DNA of 64,000 nt from Bacteroidales bacterium (GTDB lineage Bacteria; Bacteroidota; Bacteroidia; Bacteroidales; F082), in the NCBI GenBank assembly GCA_016936505.1, contig JAFGXS010000046.1, positions 1 through 64,000 on the forward strand. Reading direction: 5' to 3'. Within the stretch, counting starts at the first letter, position 1. Every line of letters starts with the position of its first letter. Below the pieces are notes generated by a model. It was not told where the DNA came from, did not search any database, and worked only from the letters and a program-made list of their open reading frames with translations. Positions 1 through 6,917 of this stretch are shown in pieces. The position numbers and the translations under genes were made by a program.

Positions 1-80
1 ATATGTTCTTCAAATTTAAATTTTTAGTCAGTCAAAATATGTCGCTGATTTTATGCACTGTAGTTTTTTTAAACATTGCA
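1..80 (-). other. Start of a further cassette cut by the window edge
   Basis: No gene is visible in these 80 bases. In the cassette model this is the first part of the next cassette, read on the minus strand and entering from the GTTACC core at 81-86. It is AT-rich, and its genes would lie beyond position 1. This is an inference from the attC-like site next to it. Confidence 0.4.
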
Positions 81-215
81 GGTAACGGTCGAGTGTAGCA
101 GTAGTAAGGGATTGCGGGCTTCAACCTTGTCCACCGACACAAATTTTTATGCGGGGCAGAATGCTTGATTTATCACTGAAACCCTTATTACTGCTACACT
201 TTGTTAGCCACCGTT
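81..215 (-). other. attC-like palindromic recombination site
   Basis: The sequence shows a long imperfect palindrome. Bases 92-110 pair with 182-200 over 19 positions with one G-T wobble. The outer hexamers AACGGT (84-89) and ACCGTT (210-215) are also complementary. On the minus strand the site opens with GGTGGCTAAC (212 to 203) and ends with GTTACC (86 to 81). About 70 bases lie between the arms, including a GCGGGGC-rich block. The build (short outer core box, asymmetric bulge, long inner stem, variable centre) matches integron attC sites (59-base elements). The stop codon of the 204-800 gene lies inside the first core box. A transcription terminator is unlikely because the loop is very long and no U-run follows on either strand. 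Confidence 0.65.
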
Positions 216-800
216 TATATTCATTATCAGTATTATAGTTATTGTCAGATTTATTATAAATGCTGTCATTGTTACCGTATAGATTAATTTTAACAGTTTC
301 CCCAATTTACTTACTTTTCGGTCAATTGTCTTAAATGCTTCTTTTCTTTCTTTGTCGTAGTCAGGAATAAGGTCTCCATTTCTGAAACGATTTATAAACG
401 AAGGAATAAAAGTCGGTTCGTTAGTAAGTTTAGGTTTTAGTTTGGTTTTAAGGTCAAAAAGCAATTCCAGTTTATGTGTATGCAAGTTTGCCAAAAATGA
501 TTTCTTTTGTTTTTCATAATTTGTGTTTACGATTTTATATGCAATCAGCATTATAACTGAAAAAGCAAAGATTATTTTCTCCGCTAAAAATAATTCTTCT
601 TTAAAGCAAAGGTTCGTAATTGTCTTATAATTTTGAATGCAAATACCGACAAAAAGAGTTGTTAATGCAAGTATCCAATTCAATGTGTTAGATTTTTCTG
701 TAGAAATTTTGCTATCAATTTCTTCTGTCTTTTCTAACTTTTGAAAAGCACTCTCTACCAATAATTTTAAATCAATGTCTGATAATTCTTTTTCTATCAT
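204..800 (-). CDS. Hypothetical multi-pass membrane protein (second cassette gene)
   Basis: Product of 198 aa, not recognised. The start at 800 is preferred over the longer frame (839) because its ATG overlaps the upstream stop as ATGA (797-800), suggesting translational coupling. A charged N-terminal helix (about 1-40) is followed by hydrophobic segments at about 41-58, 75-91 and 169-193, with a basic cytoplasmic-type stretch between the last two (LTNEPTF and DYDKERKE regions). The arrangement loosely recalls two-TM effector proteins such as SLATT, but that is only a resemblance. The TAA stop lies inside the attC-like core box GGCTAAC, so the gene runs to the very end of the cassette body. 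The AT-rich composition fits a cassette origin. Confidence 0.75.
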   Translation of the reverse strand: MIEKELSDIDLKLLVESAFQKLEKTEEIDSKISTEKSNTLNWILALTTLFVGICIQNYKTITNLCFKEELFLAEKIIFAFSVIMLIAYKIVNTNYEKQKKSFLANLHTHKLELLFDLKTKLKPKLTNEPTFIPSFINRFRNGDLIPDYDKERKEAFKTIDRKVSKLGKLLKLIYTVTMTAFIINLTITIILIMNINGG

Positions 801-2056
801 AACAATAATCCTAATAGTAATAAACCTAATAGAAGCCAACCTGAACCAACTTTTGTAGTTTTCTTTTCAAGTTCTGTATTAACAAATTCTTTTCCTGCAA
901 TATTCCCAACCTCATATTGCACGATATATTTACCTTTTGGCTCACTTTTCAATTTTTCTTTCAATTTAATTTGAATGTCTTCGTCAGGCGGAAACGACTT
1001 AAATTCAACCTCACCCGATTTTATTTTTACAATCGTAATGCCCTTCGCATAGTCAACTTTTATATTCGGGAAAGTAGCTTCTGTCATTACTTCGTAACCT
1101 TGAATTTTAATTGTTGGAATTTTGACCGAAATCGAATTGAAAAGGCTACACGAATAATCTGTGCCTGAAATAAGTTTTATTTCTTTAGTTTGCCTAACAT
1201 CATATGAGCCAGCTTCTATATAATAACCATAATCAACACTTTCTCTGCTATGGTCTTCAAGTTTATAATATGCAGTATATGTATTTGTAAAACGATACTT
1301 TTTCTCATTGCCATTTGCAAGGTCGGTAAATGAAGGAATACTACTTGAACGGTAATAACTTGAGGATTTTTGAAAATAGTCAGCAATATCACTTTTAATT
1401 TCGCTGAAAGTTTCATTGTACAACGAAATATTATTTTCCTTTAAATCATACGTTTTCGATTTTATTTCTTTCTGCAATTCCTTTTCTTTTTGTCGGGCAA
1501 GTTCCTTTTTATTCTCTTCTTCTTCTTTCTGGTTAATCTTTGCTTGTATTGAATTTTTAATATTGCTTGGTAATAAATCAGTGTCGGTTTCACGCCACTC
1601 TACGGTTGCATAACCATTTTTGGCAAGATAAAGTTTTGAATAATTCTTATAGTCATCCGAAAAATAATATTCGCCAATTTTCATATTACCGTATGAGTTG
1701 TCATAGGAAGTTTCAAGTTTCTCTAAAGAAACATCTTCATATTGTGTCAGGACATAAGCTAACTTGCCATATTCCATCATATAATACTTGCAAAAGTTTG
1801 CAGACATTCTAAAATCAATTAGGTATTGATTTGCCCAACACTGAATTACTTCTGTTATTTGTCCATTGTAATAGTTTACGTCCCAAGTAACATTATTTCC
1901 CTTTGAATTTCCGTAGGTGTCGTAACCCGTTCTCTGTCTGGTTGACCACTCAATTAGTTGTTTAACATCTTTGGCATCTTGTCCGATTTCAATTGTCTGT
2001 GATTTTAATTGACCGAAGCCTAAAACCAAAACTGTAAAAATTAATAGTCTATTCAT
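797..2056 (-). CDS. Hypothetical exported protein (first cassette gene)
   Basis: Product of 419 aa, not recognised. Residues 1-19 form a signal peptide (MNRLLIFTVLVLGFG, then a likely cut near KSQ-TIE). The body is rich in Tyr and Ser. A strongly charged helical stretch lies at about 172-205 (EEEENKKE and KELQKEIK), probably a coiled coil, followed by a beta-rich second half. The last 13 residues (WLLLGLLLLGLLL) are a hydrophobic tail that could anchor the C terminus in a membrane. The ATG is 21 bases after the GTTAGCCACC core site, so it is the first gene after the recombinase. It overlaps the next gene by four bases (ATGA), so the two are probably made together and may act together at the envelope. 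Confidence 0.8.
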   Translation of the reverse strand: MNRLLIFTVLVLGFGQLKSQTIEIGQDAKDVKQLIEWSTRQRTGYDTYGNSKGNNVTWDVNYYNGQITEVIQCWANQYLIDFRMSANFCKYYMMEYGKLAYVLTQYEDVSLEKLETSYDNSYGNMKIGEYYFSDDYKNYSKLYLAKNGYATVEWRETDTDLLPSNIKNSIQAKINQKEEEENKKELARQKEKELQKEIKSKTYDLKENNISLYNETFSEIKSDIADYFQKSSSYYRSSSIPSFTDLANGNEKKYRFTNTYTAYYKLEDHSRESVDYGYYIEAGSYDVRQTKEIKLISGTDYSCSLFNSISVKIPTIKIQGYEVMTEATFPNIKVDYAKGITIVKIKSGEVEFKSFPPDEDIQIKLKEKLKSEPKGKYIVQYEVGNIAGKEFVNTELEKKTTKVGSGWLLLGLLLLGLLL

Positions 2057-2076
2057 TGCTCTGTCTTTTTTTTAAT

Positions 2077-2086
2077 GGTGGCTAAC
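2077..2086 (-). other. attI-like core site between recombinase and first cassette
   Basis: GTTAGCCACC on the minus strand lies in the 64-bp gap between the recombinase stop (2121) and the first cassette gene (2056). It is the exact reverse complement of the first core box of the attC-like site at 203-212. A small inverted repeat (CGTAC-TAAAG-GTACG, about 2097-2112) sits just on the recombinase side and could be an extra recombinase-binding element. The position corresponds to attI in integrons. The role is inferred. Confidence 0.5.
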
Positions 2087-2120
2087 TCCTTTTACCCGTA
2101 CTAAAGGTACGCAATAACAC

Positions 2121-3281
2121 CTATTCAGGGGGTAAATTCGGTAGTTTTTTGTTCTGTTTTTCTCTTTCTGTTATTTCCTTAAAAGCCATATCCAATGGGC
2201 TCTGTATTTGCTTTAAATCATAATTGCTTACGTGCGTGTAAATCATTGTTGTTTTTGGGTCGTTATGCCCAAGCAATTCCTGAATATACCTGATATCTAC
2301 ACCTCCCTCAAGCAAATGTGTTGCATACGAATGACGTAAGGTATGCGGCGTTACCCTCTTTCTGATCCCTGCATCCCGGCACGATCTTTTCAAAAACTTT
2401 CTTATGCTTTCAGGGCTGTATTGCTCTCCTTCCTTTCCTTCAACAAAGAATTTTTTTGGCAAATATGTATTAAAATAATTCTCCAGTAAAGGCATCATGC
2501 TTTCTGCCAAAACAACATACCGATCCTTTCGCCCCTTTGCCTGATATATTCTTACCTGTCTTCTGCTGTAATCAATATCAGCAATCTTCAGGTTAATCAC
2601 TTCGCTTATCCTTAGCCCGCTGGCATAAATCATAGCCAATGTTGCCCTGTGTTTTAGGTTTTTGGTAGCCCTGAGGATGCCCAGTACCTCTTCTTTAGAT
2701 AAAACCACTGGCAAAAACCGTGAAGGTCTGGGTCTCAAATCTTCAGCAATTTCAAATTCAAGCTCAGGGCGCATCACCTTAAACTGTTTTATGGCCCCAA
2801 TAAACTGGCGATGCGTACTAATGGCTTTTTTCTTTGCCGCCAATATATCTTCACAATACTTATCAACATCACGCCCTTCCAAATCGGTGACTTCCTTTTT
2901 TGAGTGTTGTAAAAATGAAGATAGAAATGACGTGTAAGTCCCGATTGTACTTTTGCTGTACCTTCTCCCTTCCAGGAAACGCCTGAACCTGCCCGCTTCT
3001 TCTTTCCACCTCATCTCAAGTTCCCGTTTTTTAATACCTTCCTGTCCAAAGCTGTAATTCGTTTGGTTATCAAGCTCTGCCACACCATAAAAATGATCAT
3101 ACAGAATATCAAGAACATTGATATGATCGCTAACATACCAGCATTTGTTCGATGCACTCCACATAACACCTTTCAGCGCACGTGTGTGCACAATCAACGC
3201 TTCATTATACTTAAAATACAAAGCAACATTATTCAATCCTTTGTGTTTCAGATGCTTTAATATAACCACTGGTAGCGACAT
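2121..3281 (-). CDS. Tyrosine recombinase, integron-integrase-like
   Basis: 386 aa. Catalytic residues of the phage-integrase family are all present: Arg224 (SGLRISEV), Lys249, His313 and Arg316 (TPHTLRHSYATHL), His339 (LGHNDPKTT) and nucleophile Tyr348 (MIYTHV). A SAM-like core-binding domain covers about 95-170. Segments around RPRPSRFLPVVL (183-194), STHRQ (155-159) and the C-terminal SPLD (361-364) resemble class 1 IntI, but the I2 helix insertion that marks true IntI, expected before the PHTLRH motif, is absent: only about 40 residues separate LLENYF from DAGI. An extra N-terminal domain (about 1-80, with WSASNKCWYV) is seen in many Bacteroidota integrases. It transcribes toward the cassette, and probably catalyses cassette exchange. 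XerC/D-like resolution functions are less likely given the context. Confidence 0.9.
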   Translation of the reverse strand: MSLPVVILKHLKHKGLNNVALYFKYNEALIVHTRALKGVMWSASNKCWYVSDHINVLDILYDHFYGVAELDNQTNYSFGQEGIKKRELEMRWKEEAGRFRRFLEGRRYSKSTIGTYTSFLSSFLQHSKKEVTDLEGRDVDKYCEDILAAKKKAISTHRQFIGAIKQFKVMRPELEFEIAEDLRPRPSRFLPVVLSKEEVLGILRATKNLKHRATLAMIYASGLRISEVINLKIADIDYSRRQVRIYQAKGRKDRYVVLAESMMPLLENYFNTYLPKKFFVEGKEGEQYSPESIRKFLKRSCRDAGIRKRVTPHTLRHSYATHLLEGGVDIRYIQELLGHNDPKTTMIYTHVSNYDLKQIQSPLDMAFKEITEREKQNKKLPNLPPE

Positions 3282-3423
3282 GAGCTGACTGGGTTTGTTT
3301 GTTTGTCTAAAAGTAATAAAAAAATTAATACTTGCCCGAAGTTTGTAATGTCTTTCTCATATAAAAATATCTCAACAGTAGACAAGCTTACAAATAGACA
3401 AAATGACATGGTGTAAGTAAGCT

Positions 3424-3795
3424 TTATGTCTGATTAATCTTTCTTTTTAAAGATTTTATCAAGCCTGAAAATATGCTATTGATATGTGAAACCTTTTGGG
3501 TAAATATTATTGGATCTTCAATGTAATTTAGTCTGTTTGCAATATCCGGTTGTGTCTCGAGTTCTGAAAGAGAGCCCAAAGAAATATATAAACATTGAAT
3601 GTATTCCCGGGTAGATCTTCTTCCGGCACCTTCGGCAATATTTGAGGCAATTGATATGGCTGCTCTTCGCATTTAACTTGATAACCCGTATTTTTCTTCC
3701 GGAGGAAACAATTGGGTAACTCTGTAAACGTCTTCAATTAAATCCATTGATTCGTTGTAGACCTCAAGATCCTTATGGCTTATTATTTCACTCAT
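3424..3795 (-). pseudogene. Four-helix-bundle protein (S23 family), interrupted by a stop codon
   Basis: The minus-strand frame from the ATG at 3795 reads MSEIISHKDL, then ends LSS-stop after 40 codons (TAA at 3675-3673). The same frame continues at once with ATG (3672) as MRRAAISIASNIAEGAGR, the signature helix of the S23 ribosomal/four-helix-bundle family, to a stop at 3424. Intact relatives have Gln between LSS and MRRA, so a CAA to TAA change is the simplest explanation. Joined length (about 122 aa plus the stop) matches the family. The TAAATG junction could in principle allow reinitiation to give two fragments, but loss of function is more likely. Known members lie within 23S rRNA intervening sequences or near mobile DNA; their function is unclear. 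Confidence 0.8.
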
Positions 3796-4487
3796 ATTAT
3801 TAAGGATTTAAATTCCCTTTGTCCCCTTGTTCCCTGTCACTGTATTTCTCTGTCCCTTCTCCCCACAGCTCCGCCACCTCAGTCCCAAAAGCAGGGAATG
3901 GCCGGTGTTTAACGAACATCCATTTTGAAGACCATTAAATATAGAAATTGCATAACGCTATGGCAAAAGCAACGTTCAGGCAGTTTTTAAATGTTTATAC
4001 TTTCCGGGAGTCAACATATAGGGCACGGTTTTCAAAATTTCAGGGTAAATCTAAAAAAAAATTTGGTAAAAACAATCATTTTTTTTCTTCCTGGTGCTCA
4101 AAATTAAACCCAAATACCCTCTTCGGGTTACCTCCCTGCCAACAAGGGTACAGGTCCGACCCAGGTTAGGGGTTCCTTCGAAGTTCCTTCGAAGTTAGTT
4201 CGAAGTTTCCTCGTAGTTTAAACGGTTAAAATTGAACAAACTACGTTTAAATTATGATTATAATACGTATTTAATTACCATATGTATGAGAGTTGCCCCT
4301 TACCTGTACAGGAGATAACACTGTAAAAAGATAAATGAACCGTACAACGAAGTAGTTAATTTCAGTTGCAGAACACTTAACTTATATAGAAAAACAAAAA
4401 AAGCCGGAGAACAGGTTGTGTAAGAAAGACAGGTACTTTCCGGTGGTTTGAACCCTCAATTAAACGACAGAAAAAAACAGAGTCGGG
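3796..4487. other. 692-bp region without a recognisable gene
   Basis: No convincing gene is seen. 3811-3861 is a pyrimidine-rich tract on the plus strand with repeated TGTCCC-like words, immediately upstream of the broken S23 gene. A possible 73-codon frame at 3948-4169 has no protein-like pattern. The 11-bp tandem repeat described separately lies at 4172-4215. Near 4397-4452 a weak hairpin (CCGGA pairing with TCCGG across a long interior) followed by a T-run on the minus strand could terminate the yihY transcript. The region looks like worn intergenic or formerly mobile DNA. Confidence 0.5.
4172..4215. repeat. Four-copy 11-bp tandem repeat with TTCGAA core
   Basis: Four contiguous 11-base units: GTTCCTTCGAA, GTTCCTTCGAA, GTTAGTTCGAA and the diverged GTTTCCTCGTA. 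Three TTCGAA palindromes are thereby spaced exactly 11 bp apart (4177, 4188, 4199), about one helical turn, putting them on the same face of the DNA. Confidence 0.85.
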
Positions 4488-5447
4488 TTATTCGCCCTGA
4501 ATTTGTTTCTGAACCATCTTATGTTCCTGAGAAATCTTAATGCTGTAATCGAGTTCAAAGCCCACCAGTATCATAAGCGAATTATAGTAAACCCAAACCA
4601 TAAGAATAATCAACGACCCGATAGAACCGTAGAGCAGGTTGTACCGCGAAAAGTTTTCGAAATAAAGTTTCAGCATCAAACCGCCTACCATAAACAATGC
4701 AGTAGTCGATACTGAACCTACTGTTATAAACATATACTTTATCGATTTCAGCGTTTTCAGCTGTCCGAAATAGAACAAAATAGAAACACTGAGCATTGTG
4801 GTGAGCAGAATAATAAACCAGCGCAGCGACTGCAGCAGCAGTATAGCCCAACTGCTGGCAATAAGTTCGTGATTGATTAACCCGCGAATAAGGTACTCGC
4901 CAAAACCCAGCAACGAAAACGAAACAAAAGTAAGCAGCGTAAGGATCAGCATCAACAAAAAAGCCACCAGAAACTGTTTCCACCACGGACGTGTTTCCGG
5001 TCGGTGGTAGCTTTGATTAAACCCTTCAATAATGGCATTAACCCCGTTGGTTGCAAAATAAATGGCAGTAAAAAACACAATGGACAACAATCCCTGATGC
5101 TGGCGGCTGATAACTTCAACCACAGTACTTTTCACCATTTGAAAAATATTGGAAGGCATTACTTCCGAAACCAGATCGAGCAGGTAAACCTGATAATGAT
5201 CACTGGTCATAAAAGGAATCAGGGTAAATAAAAACAAGATAAAAGGGATGAGTGCCAGAAAAAAGTTAAACGCAATGGCTGCTGCACGGTAAGTAATCAC
5301 ACCATTATACAGCCCCCTGAAAAAGAATACCAGCACATCGTACAACGGTACACCTCCAAAACCCGGCAGCACTACCTTACGTAACCAAAACCGTGTTCTG
5401 ATATGCAACCGGTGAAAATACCTTTGTATGCCTGCAATATAACTCAT
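4488..5447 (-). CDS. YihY/BrkB-family inner membrane protein
   Basis: 319 aa, typical for the family. A short basic N terminus is followed by the conserved AAAIAFNFFLALIPFILFLF region (about 54-73) and further hydrophobic segments near 120-145, 165-190, 205-230, 240-260 and 270-295, giving about six membrane helices. The family (formerly misnamed RNase BN) has no settled biochemical role; transport or envelope functions have been proposed. The ATG overlaps the nadC stop as ATGA (5444-5447), so it is the third gene of a DUF4783-nadC-yihY operon. The coupling with nadC is a gene-order feature rather than a known functional link. Confidence 0.9.
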   Translation of the reverse strand: MSYIAGIQRYFHRLHIRTRFWLRKVVLPGFGGVPLYDVLVFFFRGLYNGVITYRAAAIAFNFFLALIPFILFLFTLIPFMTSDHYQVYLLDLVSEVMPSNIFQMVKSTVVEVISRQHQGLLSIVFFTAIYFATNGVNAIIEGFNQSYHRPETRPWWKQFLVAFLLMLILTLLTFVSFSLLGFGEYLIRGLINHELIASSWAILLLQSLRWFIILLTTMLSVSILFYFGQLKTLKSIKYMFITVGSVSTTALFMVGGLMLKLYFENFSRYNLLYGSIGSLIILMVWVYYNSLMILVGFELDYSIKISQEHKMVQKQIQGE

Positions 5448-6286
5448 GCCTGTTGCACTGCTTTCATACTTATATCCAAACTTTTTATGCGGTGTGTTAA
5501 GGCCCCCACCGAAATATAATCCACACCGGTTTCGGCATAAGCACGCAAAGTATCCTCTGTAATGCCGCCCGAAGCCTCTGTTTCATATTTACCCCCAACG
5601 AGTTGCAGTGCTTTTTTCAGGTTCGCAGGAGTAAAATTATCGAGCATAATCCGGTCCACACCGCCTATATTTAAAATAACATCCAGTTCTTCAAAACTGC
5701 GCGCTTCAATTTCAATTTTCAGGTTCAGATTATTCTCCGTTAAATAGGCATGAACCCTGTGTATGGCCTGCTCCACACCCCCTGCAAAATCAATGTGGTT
5801 GTCCTTGATCATAATCATATCGTACAGGCCGAAACGGTGGTTCTCGCCACCTCCGTGTTTTACCGCAAGCTTTTCCACAATACGGTTGCAGGCCGTTGTT
5901 TTACGGGTATCAAGCAGTTTGGTATTCAGTCCGGTGAGTTTCTGAACCAGAAAATGGGTGTATGTGGCTATACCACTCATGCGCTGCAAAAAGTTAAGTG
6001 CAGTGCGTTCGGCAGAAAGCATCGATAACGAACTTCCTGAAATTTCCATCAACACATCACCCTTTTCAATCTGTTGACCGTCTTCTTTCAGAATAACCAC
6101 ATCAAGTGTCGGATCTACAGCCCGAAACACCTGGCGGGCCACATGAATTCCGGATAATATTCCGTTTTCCTTGGCCAGTATCACCGACGCTCCAACAGCA
6201 GTAACCGGTATGGTAGATTTTGACGTATGATCGCCGCTACCCAAATCCTCATTCAATGCCATACGGATCAACTCTTCCAAACTCAT
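5444..6286 (-). CDS. nadC: Nicotinate-nucleotide pyrophosphorylase (carboxylating)
   Basis: 280 aa. Quinolinate phosphoribosyltransferase converts quinolinate and PRPP to nicotinate mononucleotide, CO2 and pyrophosphate in de novo NAD synthesis in the cytoplasm. Seen: the N-terminal NEDLGSGDHTS motif, TRKTTACNR (PRPP and quinolinate contacts), KHGGGENHRFGLYDMIMIKDNH, EIEARSFEE, MLDNFTP and the C-terminal EASGGI and DYISVGALTH barrel motifs. All key basic residues appear present. It lies 21 bases after the DUF4783 gene and overlaps yihY by four bases. No nadA or nadB is in the window. Confidence 0.97.
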   Translation of the reverse strand: MSLEELIRMALNEDLGSGDHTSKSTIPVTAVGASVILAKENGILSGIHVARQVFRAVDPTLDVVILKEDGQQIEKGDVLMEISGSSLSMLSAERTALNFLQRMSGIATYTHFLVQKLTGLNTKLLDTRKTTACNRIVEKLAVKHGGGENHRFGLYDMIMIKDNHIDFAGGVEQAIHRVHAYLTENNLNLKIEIEARSFEELDVILNIGGVDRIMLDNFTPANLKKALQLVGGKYETEASGGITEDTLRAYAETGVDYISVGALTHRIKSLDISMKAVQQA

Positions 6287-6307
6287 ACTATAACTTTTTA
6301 GGATTAA

Positions 6308-6709
6308 TCAAAGGGAAATATTTTGAATATCAATTTGCTGCAGCTGGTACTTGCCCTTTTGCGGTGCCAGCATAAAATACAGGTTCCATTTTTTTCTGCC
6401 GCTGTGCAGGGTTCCTATGAGAAAGAAATTTTGCCCCGACATGCCCGTATCGCGCAATTCAAACCTGTCGGGTACATTTTTTCCAAAAAAATCTTTTAAC
6501 AAAGACCGGCAGCGTTCTGCCGAAGTAAGCCCATTGCTTCCCGGAACATGCGCTACCACAAAACCCTGTAGGTATGGGTCGAGAAACGATAAATCTCCAG
6601 TAGAACAGGTGCTCACCAAATCCTCTTTCACTCCGTCTTTTCCTTGTTGAAAACCAACTAATAAGAACAAAAGTGCTGCAAATGCAAAAAATTTTCCCTT
6701 TATTTTCAT
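6308..6709 (-). CDS. DUF4783-family small exported protein
   Basis: 133 aa from the ATG at 6709. The longer frame (6751) is rejected because the shorter one begins with a proper signal peptide (MKIKGKFFAFAALLFLLVGF). The mature part contains the family-like pattern LVSTCSTGDLSFLDPYL, a CRSLLKDFF helix and the beta-rich ending KKWNLYFMLAPQKGKYQLQQI. DUF4783 proteins are found almost only in Bacteroidota, commonly next to nadC, and resemble small NTF2-like folds; function unknown. First gene of the operon with nadC and yihY. Confidence 0.8.
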   Translation of the reverse strand: MKIKGKFFAFAALLFLLVGFQQGKDGVKEDLVSTCSTGDLSFLDPYLQGFVVAHVPGSNGLTSAERCRSLLKDFFGKNVPDRFELRDTGMSGQNFFLIGTLHSGRKKWNLYFMLAPQKGKYQLQQIDIQNISL

Positions 6710-6810
6710 GGTTAAATTTTGAACAAAATTATAAAATAATGCCACAGCCATAACATTTCACGCAGATGCAAAGCATTGTTTATAATTTTTTGATATCTGT
6801 AAGCAGACCA

Positions 6811-6843
6811 TTGCCACATTTTTTCCAATTTATGTTACATTTG
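6811..6843 (+). promoter_or_regulatory. Bacteroidota-type promoter for the 6918 lipoprotein gene
   Basis: TACATTTG (6836-6843) matches the phylum's -7 consensus TAnnTTTG. A TTG at 6811-6813 stands 22 bases upstream, close to the usual -33 position. Transcription would start near 6849. Confidence 0.5.
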
Positions 6844-6917
6844 AAAATCAAACCATCGCAGACTTTATTCTGCTGAATTTGATCGCGGGTTCTGATTCAA
6901 TGCCATAAGTTAAAAAC

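Larger units (their letters stand above)
86..2085 (-). mobile_element. Integron-like gene cassette with two genes
   Basis: On the minus strand the unit starts just inside GTTAGCCACC (2086 to 2077) and ends at the G of GTTACC (position 86), giving 2,000 bp if exchange is between G and TT as in known integrons. It holds two co-directional genes and one attC-like site at its end. The first bases, GTTAGCCACC, are the exact reverse complement of GGTGGCTAAC at the start of the attC-like site (212 to 203). In a circularised cassette these two would become the paired R' and R'' boxes of one attC, which is the diagnostic feature of integron cassettes. Sampled lines are about 30% GC, lower than the housekeeping genes to the right. 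The boundaries are inferred; no empty site is available for comparison. Confidence 0.6.

Noticed and set aside
92..200. Long palindrome as a transcription terminator
   Set aside because: About 70 bases lie between the arms and no T-run follows on either side; the core boxes point to a recombination site instead.
3811..3861. Pyrimidine-rich tract as a CRISPR or structured repeat
   Set aside because: The TGTCCC words recur at uneven spacing with no conserved unit; no array is present.
3948..4169. Plus-strand open frame of 73 codons
   Set aside because: No domain-like or hydrophobic pattern, low-complexity K/F/S-rich sequence and no promoter; it overlaps a region of degraded and repetitive DNA.
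6752..6917. tRNA or riboswitch in the gap before the 6918 gene and other intergenic gaps
   Set aside because: No cloverleaf, TTCGA-type T-loop or known aptamer core was found in this or the other gaps examined.
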